Origin: Nitrospira sp.
GTDB lineage: Bacteria > Nitrospirota > Nitrospiria > Nitrospirales > Nitrospiraceae
DNA length: 9,011 nt
Reading direction: 5' to 3'
Assembly: GCA_024998705.1 (NCBI GenBank)
Contig: JACOEF010000259.1
Coordinates: 1-9,011, forward strand
Below, piece after piece: positions 1 through 6,605 of the stretch (the first letter of the stretch is position 1; the number at the start of each line of letters is the position of its first letter). The notes beneath the pieces are model-generated. The model had not been told where the DNA came from, did no database searches, and saw only the letters and a list, made by a program, of their open reading frames with translations. Made by a program: the position numbers and the translations under genes.

Positions 1-53
1 ACGAGAATCCAAACTAACCGCGACTCAAACCCCCAGCAATTCGCTAGAAATGC

Positions 54-86
54 AAAAGGCCGACCCTCTTTGAAGAGGATCGGCCT
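54..86 (-). terminator. Rho-independent terminator of the PEP-CTERM gene
   Basis: On the minus strand a 7-bp arm AGGCCGA pairs with TCGGCCT, followed by a G-U wobble and six more pairs closing on a tiny loop near 71-72. The hairpin is followed directly by TTTTGCATTTC. It lies about 40 bases after the stop codon of the PEP-CTERM gene, in the right orientation to end that transcript. The rest of 1-53 shows nothing recognisable. Confidence 0.85.
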
Positions 87-124
87 GATGATTGGAGAAC
101 CCTGCCGAGTGTAAAGAAGCAGAG

Positions 125-760
125 TTAGATCTTGCCGGACTTCCGTCTCCAGATCCCGACCCCAGCCAGACCTGCTCCGAGCAGCATCAATGATGCTGGC
201 TCAGGCACACCAGTACCAACCTGACTCGAGTCATTGGGACATGCCGTAATGCTGCCGCAATTTCCGATGTGGACTGCAGCAAACAATAGGTTGGCGGTAT
301 CGAGCTGCGTAGCTAGGTCGTTCACATTGAGTGCACCACCCGACCACGAGATAGTAAACGCGGCCACGTTTAATCCCACGTTTCCCGGAGGTGGATCCGG
401 AATCAACAAATCAAACCGACCAACATAACTCCCGTTTCCTTGAACCTGACCCGTATTAAAGGCCTCGATCACACCAAGGTTACTCCCCACTGTATCGTAG
501 GTACCTGATGTTTGAGATGTATTCAGTCCGACTTGAAGGATTTTAAAGTCGTCAATCAAATCGACCGTGACATCTACGTTGTTTCCATTTTGTACGAACT
601 CGATAGTTCCCCAAGTGATGGAAGATGGACAGGTAGTGGTGGCCGTGACGCAGTTTAAATCATAACTAATTGCCCCCGCCTCCGAGACAAAGCCGACGGT
701 CAGCAGAGAAAATCCAGCTATTGCCCCTAATGCAAGCGTGGGAAACTTCTTAAAATTCAT
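125..760 (-). CDS. PEP-CTERM sorting domain protein (exosortase substrate)
   Basis: A 211-residue secreted protein. Residues 1-30 form a Sec signal peptide: Lys at 4-5, a hydrophobic core, and an AGA cleavage site near residue 30. The C terminus is a textbook PEP-CTERM signal: VPEP at 185-188, a hydrophobic helix at about 189-203, then RRK at 205-207. Exosortase is expected to cut near the PEP motif at the inner membrane, with the product released to the outer surface or matrix. The middle part is beta-rich, Asn/Thr/Gly-rich and has four Cys (37, 44, 168, 174) that could form disulfides. No enzymatic domain is recognised. The start is supported by GGAGGAAG just upstream (764-771). The gene has its own terminator and a sigma-54 promoter, so it is probably monocistronic. 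A structural or matrix role is inferred from the family, not shown. Confidence 0.93.
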   Translation of the reverse strand: MNFKKFPTLALGAIAGFSLLTVGFVSEAGAISYDLNCVTATTTCPSSITWGTIEFVQNGNNVDVTVDLIDDFKILQVGLNTSQTSGTYDTVGSNLGVIEAFNTGQVQGNGSYVGRFDLLIPDPPPGNVGLNVAAFTISWSGGALNVNDLATQLDTANLLFAAVHIGNCGSITACPNDSSQVGTGVPEPASLMLLGAGLAGVGIWRRKSGKI

Positions 761-842
761 GATACTTCCTCCGATCTCCCTAAGTGTTACTTTAAGCCAG
801 ACAGCGAATGTTGCTTCGTGCTCACTGCCTGCTTACTGTACA

Positions 843-858
843 TGCTATAAACGTGCCT
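843..858 (-). promoter_or_regulatory. Sigma-54 (-24/-12) promoter of the PEP-CTERM gene
   Basis: The minus strand reads AGGCACG-TTTA-TAGCA, against the sigma-54 consensus TGGCACG-N4-TTGCA. The invariant GG and GC have the required spacing, and 10 of 12 consensus positions match. The expected transcription start is near 832, giving a leader of about 70 bases before the ATG at 760. The same window encodes PrsR, a sigma-54 activator of PEP-CTERM systems, which makes this the most natural promoter for the substrate gene. Confidence 0.8.
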
Positions 859-870
859 TACTATAAGGCA
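854..870. repeat. Perfect inverted repeat overlapping the -24 element
   Basis: TGCCTTA-CTA-TAAGGCA has two perfect 7-base arms and a 3-base spacer. Its left arm covers the -24 GG of the sigma-54 promoter. It could be an operator whose occupation would block the polymerase, or a chance palindrome in AT-rich DNA. No binding protein is identified in the window. Confidence 0.5.
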
Positions 871-919
871 TTGATATTACTATATTTCATAGGCGGTTTC
901 CTTAAAGCACACCAGTATC

Positions 920-938
920 TTGTCAGAATATTTTACAA
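920..938 (-). promoter_or_regulatory. Candidate activator (PrsR) binding dyad
   Basis: The minus strand reads TTGTAAAATATTCTGACAA, an imperfect dyad with outer arms TTGT/ACAA. Its centre is about 97 bases before the predicted transcription start, a usual distance for an enhancer site of a Fis-type sigma-54 activator. PrsR-type regulators are named for a conserved box upstream of PEP-CTERM genes. I propose this dyad as that box, but could not compare it with other copies. Confidence 0.45.
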
Positions 939-1328
939 CTCCTATCTCGCCCCTCATCTGCACAATAGGAAACTTCTTGATAAACAAAGGATTCTCACGC
1001 TTCGTCGTATTAAATCTCTTTACAACGTATGTCGAGATGTTTTTCTTGAGAAGTACTAGTGCAAACAGAAAACCCCGCGGGCACCATGGAGGTGCTGCGC
1101 GGGACTCCCCAAGGAAGTCTCACATGTGAACGGACCTCCGCCAATCTACGCCTCAATCTGTCGCCCAAGTTTCAGGTACCGTAGTTGTGTAGTGCAGTAC
1201 CCCCACCCCCAGTTGCAATATGAAAAATTGGGAGATTGTGTGCGCACTTGACCCAAACCCCGAAAAGCAGACCAAGGGCAGGTTGAGGAAACGGTCGGCG
1301 GCGTGGTCTTCTTCACCCCAAGGAGGAC
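939..1328. other. Intergenic, AT-rich then mixed; no gene
   Basis: From 939 to about 1060 the DNA is AT-rich and carries no convincing coding sequence on either strand. It is probably the far upstream control region of the PEP-CTERM gene. A strong hairpin follows at 1074-1103. From about 1106 to 1328 lies the presumed left flank and leader of the IS3 element. The exact left end of the element could not be found: no inverted repeat matching the right side is visible. Confidence 0.5.
1061..1103 (-). terminator. Orphan hairpin, probable minus-strand terminator
   Basis: CCCGCG (1074-1079) pairs with CGCGGG (1098-1103), and GCACC (1081-1085) pairs with GGTGC (1091-1095), around the loop ATGGA. 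On the minus strand the stem is followed by GGTTTTCTGTTTGC, a moderate U-rich tail. No intact minus-strand gene lies just upstream of it; the IS3 remnant does, on the other strand. It could be what remains of a gene displaced by the insertion, or it may shield the PEP-CTERM promoter from upstream transcription. Confidence 0.5.
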
Positions 1329-1331
1329 GTG

Positions 1332-1600
1332 ATGATGGCACGACGACCCGGACGTACGGAGGAGCAGATGCTGGCCGCCTTGCGCCAGGCCGAGAGTGGA
1401 ACGACGGTCGCAGAAATCTGTCGACCGGTGGGGATCAGTGAGCAGACGTTCTACGTGTGGAAGCGCAAGTACGCGGGGCTCGGGCTAAGCGAACTGCGCG
1501 AGCTCCGGCAGTTGCGAGAAGAAAATATCAAGCTAAAGCGGCTGGTGGCGCATCGCTCGCTCGCCATATGTTGCAGGCGATTGTCCGAAAAAAGCTCTAA
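1332..1600 (+). pseudogene. IS3 OrfA, frameshifted
   Basis: The start is ATG at 1332 or 1335, behind AGGAGG at 1321-1326. The first about 70 residues are a normal OrfA: a helix-turn-helix region (GISEQTFYVWKRKY) and then a charged coiled coil (LRQLREENIKLKRLVA). After Ala at 1548-1550 the usual frame is lost. The family-typical tail HMLQAIVRKKL and a TAA at 1598-1600 continue in the frame that starts at 1565, so one base (or four) was lost between about 1551 and 1564. In the unrepaired frame translation runs on to 1658 with unrelated residues. OrfA normally binds the element ends and contributes to the OrfAB fusion transposase. Confidence 0.8.
1588..1594 (+). promoter_or_regulatory. Programmed -1 frameshift site (A6G)
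   Basis: AAAAAAG lies six bases before the OrfA stop. In the repaired OrfA frame it is read cgA-AAA-AAG, the phase needed for -1 slippage. The -1 frame then continues directly into OrfB. This is the known mechanism by which IS3 elements make the OrfAB transposase. Confidence 0.75.
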
Positions 1601-1617
1601 GGCCTCGGGACCGGCTG

Positions 1618-2420
1618 GTGCTGACCCGCTGGGCGCATATGACCTATCCGCTCAGTGAGCGCCGGGGTTCGAGGCTGTTGCCGATGGCGCGAGCGTCGTT
1701 GGAGTACCAGGAGCAGCGTGATCCGCAGGAGGCGTTGCGGATGCGATTGCACGAGTTGCCCGCGGTACGGGTCCGCTTTGGGTATCGACGCTTGACGGTG
1801 TTGTGGCGACGGGATGGGTGGCCGGTGAATGCCAAACGGATTTATCGGCTGTACACGGCCGGCGGCCTAACCGTCCGCACGAAGCACCGCACGAAAGCCG
1901 CCGGCCGAGCCCGTGTGCCGCAAACCGTGGCCACGGCCCCGAACCAGCGGTGGAGCATGTACTTCATGAGCGAACGCGTGGCGGATGAGCGGTGGTTCAA
2001 AATTTTGACTGTCGTTGATCAGTCCACCCGTGAATATCTCTGCCTCCTACCCGACCAGTCGCTCACGTGTAGAAAGGTGGCACAAGCGTCAGAACTGGTC
2101 GCGGGGCAGCGTGGCACCCGCGCTCGATCACCGTCGACAAGGGCAGTGAATTTGCCAGTCGTGTCATGGGCGCCTGATCCTATTGCCACGGGATTCAGCT
2201 CGCCTTCATTCGACTAGGCAAGCCGGTCGAGAATGGGCTCATCGAGAGTTTTACTAGACGGCTTCGCGATGAGTGCCTGAACGTCGAGGTGTTCTGGACG
2301 CTTGACGATGCACGGGAGACGTTACCGCAGTGGCTAGCAGCCGACAATCTCCGACGCCCGCAAGATGCGTTGAAGGAGCAGGCTCCGGCAACCTTCGCGG
2401 CGGAGAGGGCCATGACCAAC
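1618..2420 (+). pseudogene. IS3 OrfB transposase, broken DDE integrase
   Basis: The N-terminal part is a normal OrfB (LTRWAHMTYPLSERRGSRLL, then HELPAVRVRFGYRRL). The first catalytic Asp, expected in the WSMDF motif, is Tyr (codon 1960-1962). A C is missing near 2117-2119 (ACCCGCG where ACCCCGCG is expected), which moves the reading frame. In the restored frame the second Asp (TVDKG, codon 2136-2138) and the Glu (GLIESF, codon 2244-2246) are kept with 35 residues between them, the D-35-E spacing of the family. A TGA at 2175-2177 sits where the family has Trp. Recognisable homology runs to about 2420 (TPATFAAE-like end). These lesions make the product inactive. Confidence 0.85.
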
Positions 2421-2928
2421 GATCCCACTGATCACGTTGGGTGCGTGCGACTCAACGCTGATGTCCGGTGGCTGATACCAACCCCATGGCGCATGCAAAA
2501 CCAAGCACTTCTAAGAACTCACGTTTTCTCATTGCTCCATTCTTTTTTTAAGTAGACTATGGTTCCTGGCAACATACCTAGGAAAATCCACATAACAGTC
2601 ATACCAGCGGAGGAGCAGCAGGATTTTCTTTCGGATATTGGAGCGGTACGAAACGGCGACAGCAATGAGCCTCGGGAATTTGCAAAAGATTCTTGCGATT
2701 CAAATAGGTACTGTAAAACGTTCTCACAATACGCAGCGGCTGGAGCCAGCCCGCCATGAAGACGGAGCAGCTGCATTTTCCGAATGGCTGTAACAGGACT
2801 GTGGGTATAGGATGCTCTTGGGGCACCTAATACCTCGAAGGTCGCGGGAAGGGCGGACTAGCCCAAGCTGCAGAAAGAATCCAATATCCAACACGGTGCG
2901 GTCTCATATTCAGAGAGGAGCCACCGAT
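2421..2928. other. Gene-poor region between the IS remnant and prsR
   Basis: About 500 bases with no recognised gene. On the minus strand, a frame ending near 2519 gives a short segment that looks like one membrane helix with a basic tail (MTVMWIFLGMLPGTIVYLKK). It could be a fragment of an old membrane protein, but it lacks a convincing start, ribosome site or family. Just after the prsR stop there is an imperfect hairpin (2894-2926, arms CGGTG/CACCG) with no U-run, at best a weak terminator. The right end of the IS element should also lie in the first part of this region. Confidence 0.4.
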
Positions 2929-4317
2929 CTATGCCTTTTCTTTTTGATCTTCTGGTTTCGGCCTCTTCAATCCGTAGCGGGTGAGTAACTGGTAGAGCGT
3001 CGGACGGCTGATTCCCAGCTCAACAGCGGCTCTGGAGACATTGCCTTCGCTTTTCTCCAGAGCGAGTCGCACCAAATCTCTTTCGCGGCTCTCCCGCGAT
3101 GCCCGTATCGTCGAGACTTCCTCGCCTGTTGAGTCAGGCTCTTTCAACTCCAGATTGGTTGGAGTCACATATTTCCCCTCCGCCATCAGGACCGCCCGTT
3201 TGATCCGATTTTCTAATTCCCGGACATTGCCAGGCCAATGATAGGCCATTAACGCTTCCAACGCCTGAGGCGTAAACCCTTTCACTGGTTTTTTCTGCTC
3301 GTCCGCAAACTTCGAGAGGAAGGCGCGTGCCAGTAAGACGATATCGGTGCCTCGTTGATTTAACGACGGGATCGGGATCGTAATCACACAAAGTCGGTAA
3401 TACAGATCTTCTCTGAAGCGTCCCTCAGTGATGGCCTTGTGAAGATCGACATTGGTAGCCGCCACAATCCGCGCGTCGACGGTAATCGTATCTTTTCCGC
3501 CAAGTCGCTGAATGGCATGATCCTGCAAAAACCTCAGCAGCTTCACCTGCAAGCCAAGCGGAATGTCGCCGATTTCATCGAGAAACAGCGTGCTACCCTG
3601 CGCATGTTCGATGCGCCCTTTCCGTTGCCGCGTCGCGCCGGTGAAGGCCCCTTTCTCATATCCGAACAACTCGCTCTCCAGGAGCGTGTCCGGAATGGCC
3701 CCACAATTGATCGCCACAAACGGCCCGGCCCGGAGCGGGCTTTGACGATGAATTGCACGCGCGACCAGCTCCTTGCCCGTGCCGCTTTCACCGGTAATCA
3801 ACACCGGTACGTCGCTTGGTCCTACACGGCGGATCATACGAAAAACCTCTTCTATGGCGGGACTGCTGCCAATCAACCCTTCGAACACCGCCCGCCTCTC
3901 CTGTGCCTGTAAGGCGCGCTTGTCTTGCTCAAGATTGGAGAGGTAGATTGCACGTTGCAACACAACCTTCAGCACCTCGAGCTGAACCGGCTTCTCGATA
4001 AAGTCGTATGCCCCGATTTCAATCGCCGCCACCGCTTTTGCTCGATCGCTATTGCCGGTCACCACAATGATTTTGGCGGTGGGATTGACAGACAAAGCCT
4101 CCTGCAAGATCGCCAGCCCTTCAGAAGCCCCGTCCGTGTCCGGTGGCAACCCCAAATCGAGCAAGACCATCTGCGGCATTGCCTGTCGAACTTGCGCCAG
4201 CGCCGTCAAACGGTCGCATGCCTCCAGCAAATGGTAATCTGAGGCAAGAGCCCATTTCATTTGATCTCGAATTTCGACGTCATCGTCGACAAGCAACAAC
4301 ACAGGACGAGTAGTCAT
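2929..4317 (-). CDS. prsR: PrsR, PEP-CTERM-box sigma-54 response regulator
   Basis: A 462-residue NtrC/AtoC-like regulator, full length. Receiver domain at 1-125: acidic pocket DDD 11-13, phospho-acceptor Asp54 in LLDLGLPP, Thr87 and Lys109. The LDLGLPPDTDGASEGL stretch is typical of the PrsR family. AAA+ domain at about 147-375: Walker A GESGTGKE 176-183, sigma-54-contacting GAFTGA 223-228, Walker B LFLDEIG 244-250, arginine-finger region FREDLYYRL 301-309 and GNVRELEN 363-370. A Fis-type helix-turn-helix lies at about 412-455. All key residues are present, so the protein should be active. It is expected to be phosphorylated by PrsK and to open sigma-54 promoters of PEP-CTERM genes. The start lies 10 bases after the prsK stop with a weak, distant GGAG, suggesting translational coupling. 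It is the last gene of the cluster. Confidence 0.95.
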   Translation of the reverse strand: MTTRPVLLLVDDDVEIRDQMKWALASDYHLLEACDRLTALAQVRQAMPQMVLLDLGLPPDTDGASEGLAILQEALSVNPTAKIIVVTGNSDRAKAVAAIEIGAYDFIEKPVQLEVLKVVLQRAIYLSNLEQDKRALQAQERRAVFEGLIGSSPAIEEVFRMIRRVGPSDVPVLITGESGTGKELVARAIHRQSPLRAGPFVAINCGAIPDTLLESELFGYEKGAFTGATRQRKGRIEHAQGSTLFLDEIGDIPLGLQVKLLRFLQDHAIQRLGGKDTITVDARIVAATNVDLHKAITEGRFREDLYYRLCVITIPIPSLNQRGTDIVLLARAFLSKFADEQKKPVKGFTPQALEALMAYHWPGNVRELENRIKRAVLMAEGKYVTPTNLELKEPDSTGEEVSTIRASRESRERDLVRLALEKSEGNVSRAAVELGISRPTLYQLLTRYGLKRPKPEDQKEKA

Positions 4318-4327
4318 GGTGATTCAG

Positions 4328-4918
4328 TTACTCCAGGCCGCTACAGGACGCCGGTATGGTTGTGGGAACAACTCTGGCGGTTTCTCGACGACCAGATAGG
4401 TCGGTCACCGGAAGTTCGATACGCACTTGGGTGCCTTTTCCTACCACACTTCGGATCTGGATCGTCCCTTGATGCGCTTCCACGATTTGTTTGCACTGGT
4501 ACAGTCCGACGCCAAGCCCGCCTGGCCGACTTGACTGGGATGGGTGAAAAAGTCTTTCGAACATGCCGGGAGGAATACCATGTCCTGCATCGTCAACTGT
4601 GACAATCACGGCTCGATCTGATTGTGCGAGCTGAATGGAAAGCGCTCCTTGGGGCCCCATGGCCTGCTTGGCATTCAGAATCACGTTGAGCAACACCTGA
4701 TGAATCTGGTCCTTAACCGCCAGAACGGGCGGAAGTGGACCGCCGGTGACAACGAGTTGCACCGACCCGTCCTCTCGTATCGGAGCCACAATGTCCTCGA
4801 TGAGTGCGGACAGGTCTACACCCTCCGCGGCGCTCACAAGCGGCGGCTTCAACGACGTACGTGTGAGCTTGCTCATGAGCACCGTCATTTTCTTCGCTAT
4901 GTCCGTCACCGTCCTCAT
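4328..4918 (-). CDS. prsK: PrsK C-terminal part: second DHp helix and ATPase domain
   Basis: This is the 3' part of the prsK reading frame, in the same frame as the 5' part but separated from it by a TAA at 4964-4966. From ATG 4918 it gives 196 residues. Residues 1-25 look like the second helix of the dimerisation domain. The HATPase domain follows, with N-box NVILNAKQA (Asn82), G1-like DDAGHGI 110-116 and G2 GLGVGL 134-139. These catalytic motifs are intact. An AGGA sits 7 bases before the ATG, so internal or coupled initiation after the stop is conceivable. It may therefore be a separate ATP-binding subunit, or simply the dead half of a broken gene. Between TAA and ATG the frame still reads kinase-like residues (NAEHHGHDPAFQESA), which argues for one ancestral gene with a single point mutation. 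Confidence 0.8.
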   Translation of the reverse strand: MRTVTDIAKKMTVLMSKLTRTSLKPPLVSAAEGVDLSALIEDIVAPIREDGSVQLVVTGGPLPPVLAVKDQIHQVLLNVILNAKQAMGPQGALSIQLAQSDRAVIVTVDDAGHGIPPGMFERLFHPSQSSRPGGLGVGLYQCKQIVEAHQGTIQIRSVVGKGTQVRIELPVTDLSGRRETARVVPTTIPASCSGLE

Positions 4919-4963
4919 GGCAGATTCCTGAAATGCGGGATCGTGGCCGTGGTGCTCCGCATT

Positions 4964-6484
4964 TTAGGCGACCAACGACAGTCGCGCCGCCAGGTTTTTC
5001 AAGTCATGCAGACAGAAGACAGAGAACCGGTGCAGAGCCTCCAATTCAGCCGATGCCTGGCGCTCCTCGGCCAGCCGCGCATGGGAAAGCAAAGCGCCGA
5101 CATGATGCGCGATGCCACGCAAGAGATCACAATCATCGGTGCCGTACAACTCACCTCCCCGTTGCTTCCCCAGAGCCATGAACGCCATGAGCTGCCCTTG
5201 CGCACGAATGGGAAAACAGAGGGCGGCGCCCGACGCCGTGAGAGGGTCGTCCACATTTCTGGCTCCCATGACCAGCGCCTCCGCGACCAGCACCGCCTCA
5301 TCCTGCCGCATTAACTGCATAATCACGGGATGGTCGAGTTCAATGGGCGCAGCCTCCGTCTCAGTGGTCATCGAGCGAATCGGTACAAATCGGCGATCCC
5401 CTTCCCGATACGACCAAATCGCAATGGTCGTGGTGGCGAACGTCTTGATCAGCAAGTCTAATAATCGATCCAAGATCGCTTCTTTGGTTGCCGCTTGCTG
5501 AAACGCCTCCGTCACACGCAGCCATTGGGCGCGATAATCGTATTTCGAACGGTAAAAATTCCGCACGACCGCTCGCCGCAATTCGGCACGCACGGTCTTG
5601 GAGAAGATCGCAATCGTAAGGCCGACCAGCGCCCCAAAAACAACCACCACGCTGAGTCCCCACGCCAACGGTTGATTGGTCTGGCGCAGCCATGTGCCGA
5701 TCGTGCCCACGGCAAGGAGATACCCGCCAATCACGATGAACGTGACAGAGCCCACCAGCGCCTGCTGAGACACATAGGCATGGACGAGTACTTCTCGCAT
5801 TCGACTGCGTCCCAAGCCATAGGCGATCACCACAAGCGCGAAGCTGGTTACAACGCCCGAGACCATGACATGGTCGACCTGCCAGACAGGAAAGAGGAGC
5901 AATTGGCTGGCCTGATAAATCTGATATCCCGCCAAACCACACAACCCGATCACCACGAATTTAAGCTTGTGACGAACCGGCTCGCGACTGGCTCGCAAGA
6001 CGACCTCCAGTTGCGCCAAGCCAAAAGCCGTCCCAATCACGACAAAGACATAGGGCACCTGCCCCCAGGAGGCCAACACAATCGCGGCGTGTCCGTCGTC
6101 GAACACCTTCCACTGAAAGACCGATCCGCTCGCGGCCACGAGAGCCAACAGTAAGCCGACCACTCCAACAATCCGAGCACGCCACAGGGCAGAGGATTCT
6201 CCATCTCGTTCGATCGGATCCAGAAAGGCCATACCGACATACAGCAACGCCGCCGGTTGAAAGAGTTCAGCGACCATGGACGCCTCGCGCCATGGCAACG
6301 CATGCGCGTCGTCAAGTAATCCAATTCCGTTGGCCAGGTTGGCGACAGCGGTCGTGCCTAACAAAGACGATAGACTGCGGTGGGACGCACTGGCGTGTCG
6401 TCTGACAAACAGCAGGCAAGCGAGGCCCGCCGCCAGTCCGGCGGCGATAAAGGCAGCAGATGAGAACCAGGTCGTAACCATCAT
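4964..6484 (-). CDS. prsK: PrsK N-terminal part: membrane sensor, GAF and His-box
   Basis: 506 residues ending at an in-frame TAA. Residues 1 to about 295 hold roughly nine or ten membrane helices. The family-typical NFYRSKYDYR (309-318) follows, then a GAF-like domain at about 325-480. The H-box LHDLKNLAARL has the phospho-acceptor His493, only 13 residues before the stop. The XrtA/PEP-CTERM kinase PrsK is normally one protein of about 700 residues. Both parts together give 717 residues around the stop codon, so nothing but the stop is abnormal. As it stands the product has no ATP-binding domain and cannot phosphorylate itself. The tandem ATG at 6484/6481 has no clear Shine-Dalgarno. The upstream gap to the FemAB gene is about 120 bases. 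The stop could be a real mutation, a strain variant, a split kinase, or a sequencing error. Confidence 0.85.
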   Translation of the reverse strand: MMVTTWFSSAAFIAAGLAAGLACLLFVRRHASASHRSLSSLLGTTAVANLANGIGLLDDAHALPWREASMVAELFQPAALLYVGMAFLDPIERDGESSALWRARIVGVVGLLLALVAASGSVFQWKVFDDGHAAIVLASWGQVPYVFVVIGTAFGLAQLEVVLRASREPVRHKLKFVVIGLCGLAGYQIYQASQLLLFPVWQVDHVMVSGVVTSFALVVIAYGLGRSRMREVLVHAYVSQQALVGSVTFIVIGGYLLAVGTIGTWLRQTNQPLAWGLSVVVVFGALVGLTIAIFSKTVRAELRRAVVRNFYRSKYDYRAQWLRVTEAFQQAATKEAILDRLLDLLIKTFATTTIAIWSYREGDRRFVPIRSMTTETEAAPIELDHPVIMQLMRQDEAVLVAEALVMGARNVDDPLTASGAALCFPIRAQGQLMAFMALGKQRGGELYGTDDCDLLRGIAHHVGALLSHARLAEERQASAELEALHRFSVFCLHDLKNLAARLSLVA

Positions 6485-6510
6485 AGGAAACCAGTCTGAT
6501 CAGCCGAAAT

Positions 6511-6528
6511 TCACCATCGCGATGGTGA
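6511..6528. repeat. 18-bp perfect palindrome upstream of prsK
   Basis: TCACCATCGCGATGGTGA is a perfect palindrome 27 bases before the prsK start, within the 120-base gap after the FemAB gene. It has no U-run on either side, so it is not a normal terminator. It could be an operator, an RNA hairpin that limits or processes the transcript before prsK, or chance. Confidence 0.6.
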
Positions 6529-6605
6529 GTGAAACGAAAATTATTCCCATCATGCAGTTTGGCTTTCCCTCGCAGAGTGGACAGGATTCAGGGCCGCATG
6601 CGTAT

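Larger units (their letters stand above)
1329..2420 (+). mobile_element. Decayed IS3-family insertion sequence
   Basis: The element has the two-frame organisation of IS3 (OrfA with a helix-turn-helix and coiled-coil region, OrfB with a DDE integrase core) joined by an A6G slippery site. The sequence style is that of the IS407-like branch, a family impression only. The limits given cover recognisable coding homology. The real ends lie outside it, and I could not identify terminal inverted repeats or a target duplication. Both reading frames are broken, so it should not make its own active transposase. It is the only plus-strand coding remnant in a window otherwise read from the minus strand. 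Confidence 0.85.

Noticed and set aside
808..1059. Plus-strand frame across the PEP-CTERM upstream region
   Set aside because: AT-rich, with no ribosome site or domain, and it overlaps the promoter and dyad.
1180..1270. Left terminal inverted repeat of the IS3 element
   Set aside because: Several TG-starting candidates were compared by eye with the region after OrfB (about 2420-2530); none matched beyond a few bases.
2813..2828. Possible minus-strand sigma-54-like sequence (GG-N10-GC spacing) downstream of prsR
   Set aside because: Apart from the GG and GC, few consensus positions match, and no gene follows at a suitable distance.
2894..2926. Hairpin after prsR as a terminator
   Set aside because: The stem has a large internal mismatch and is not followed by a U-run; mentioned only in the region note.
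4622..5314. Long plus-strand frame opposite prsK
   Set aside because: It is antisense to a clearly conserved kinase sequence, is rich in Arg/His/Gln as expected for a shadow frame, and has no family features.
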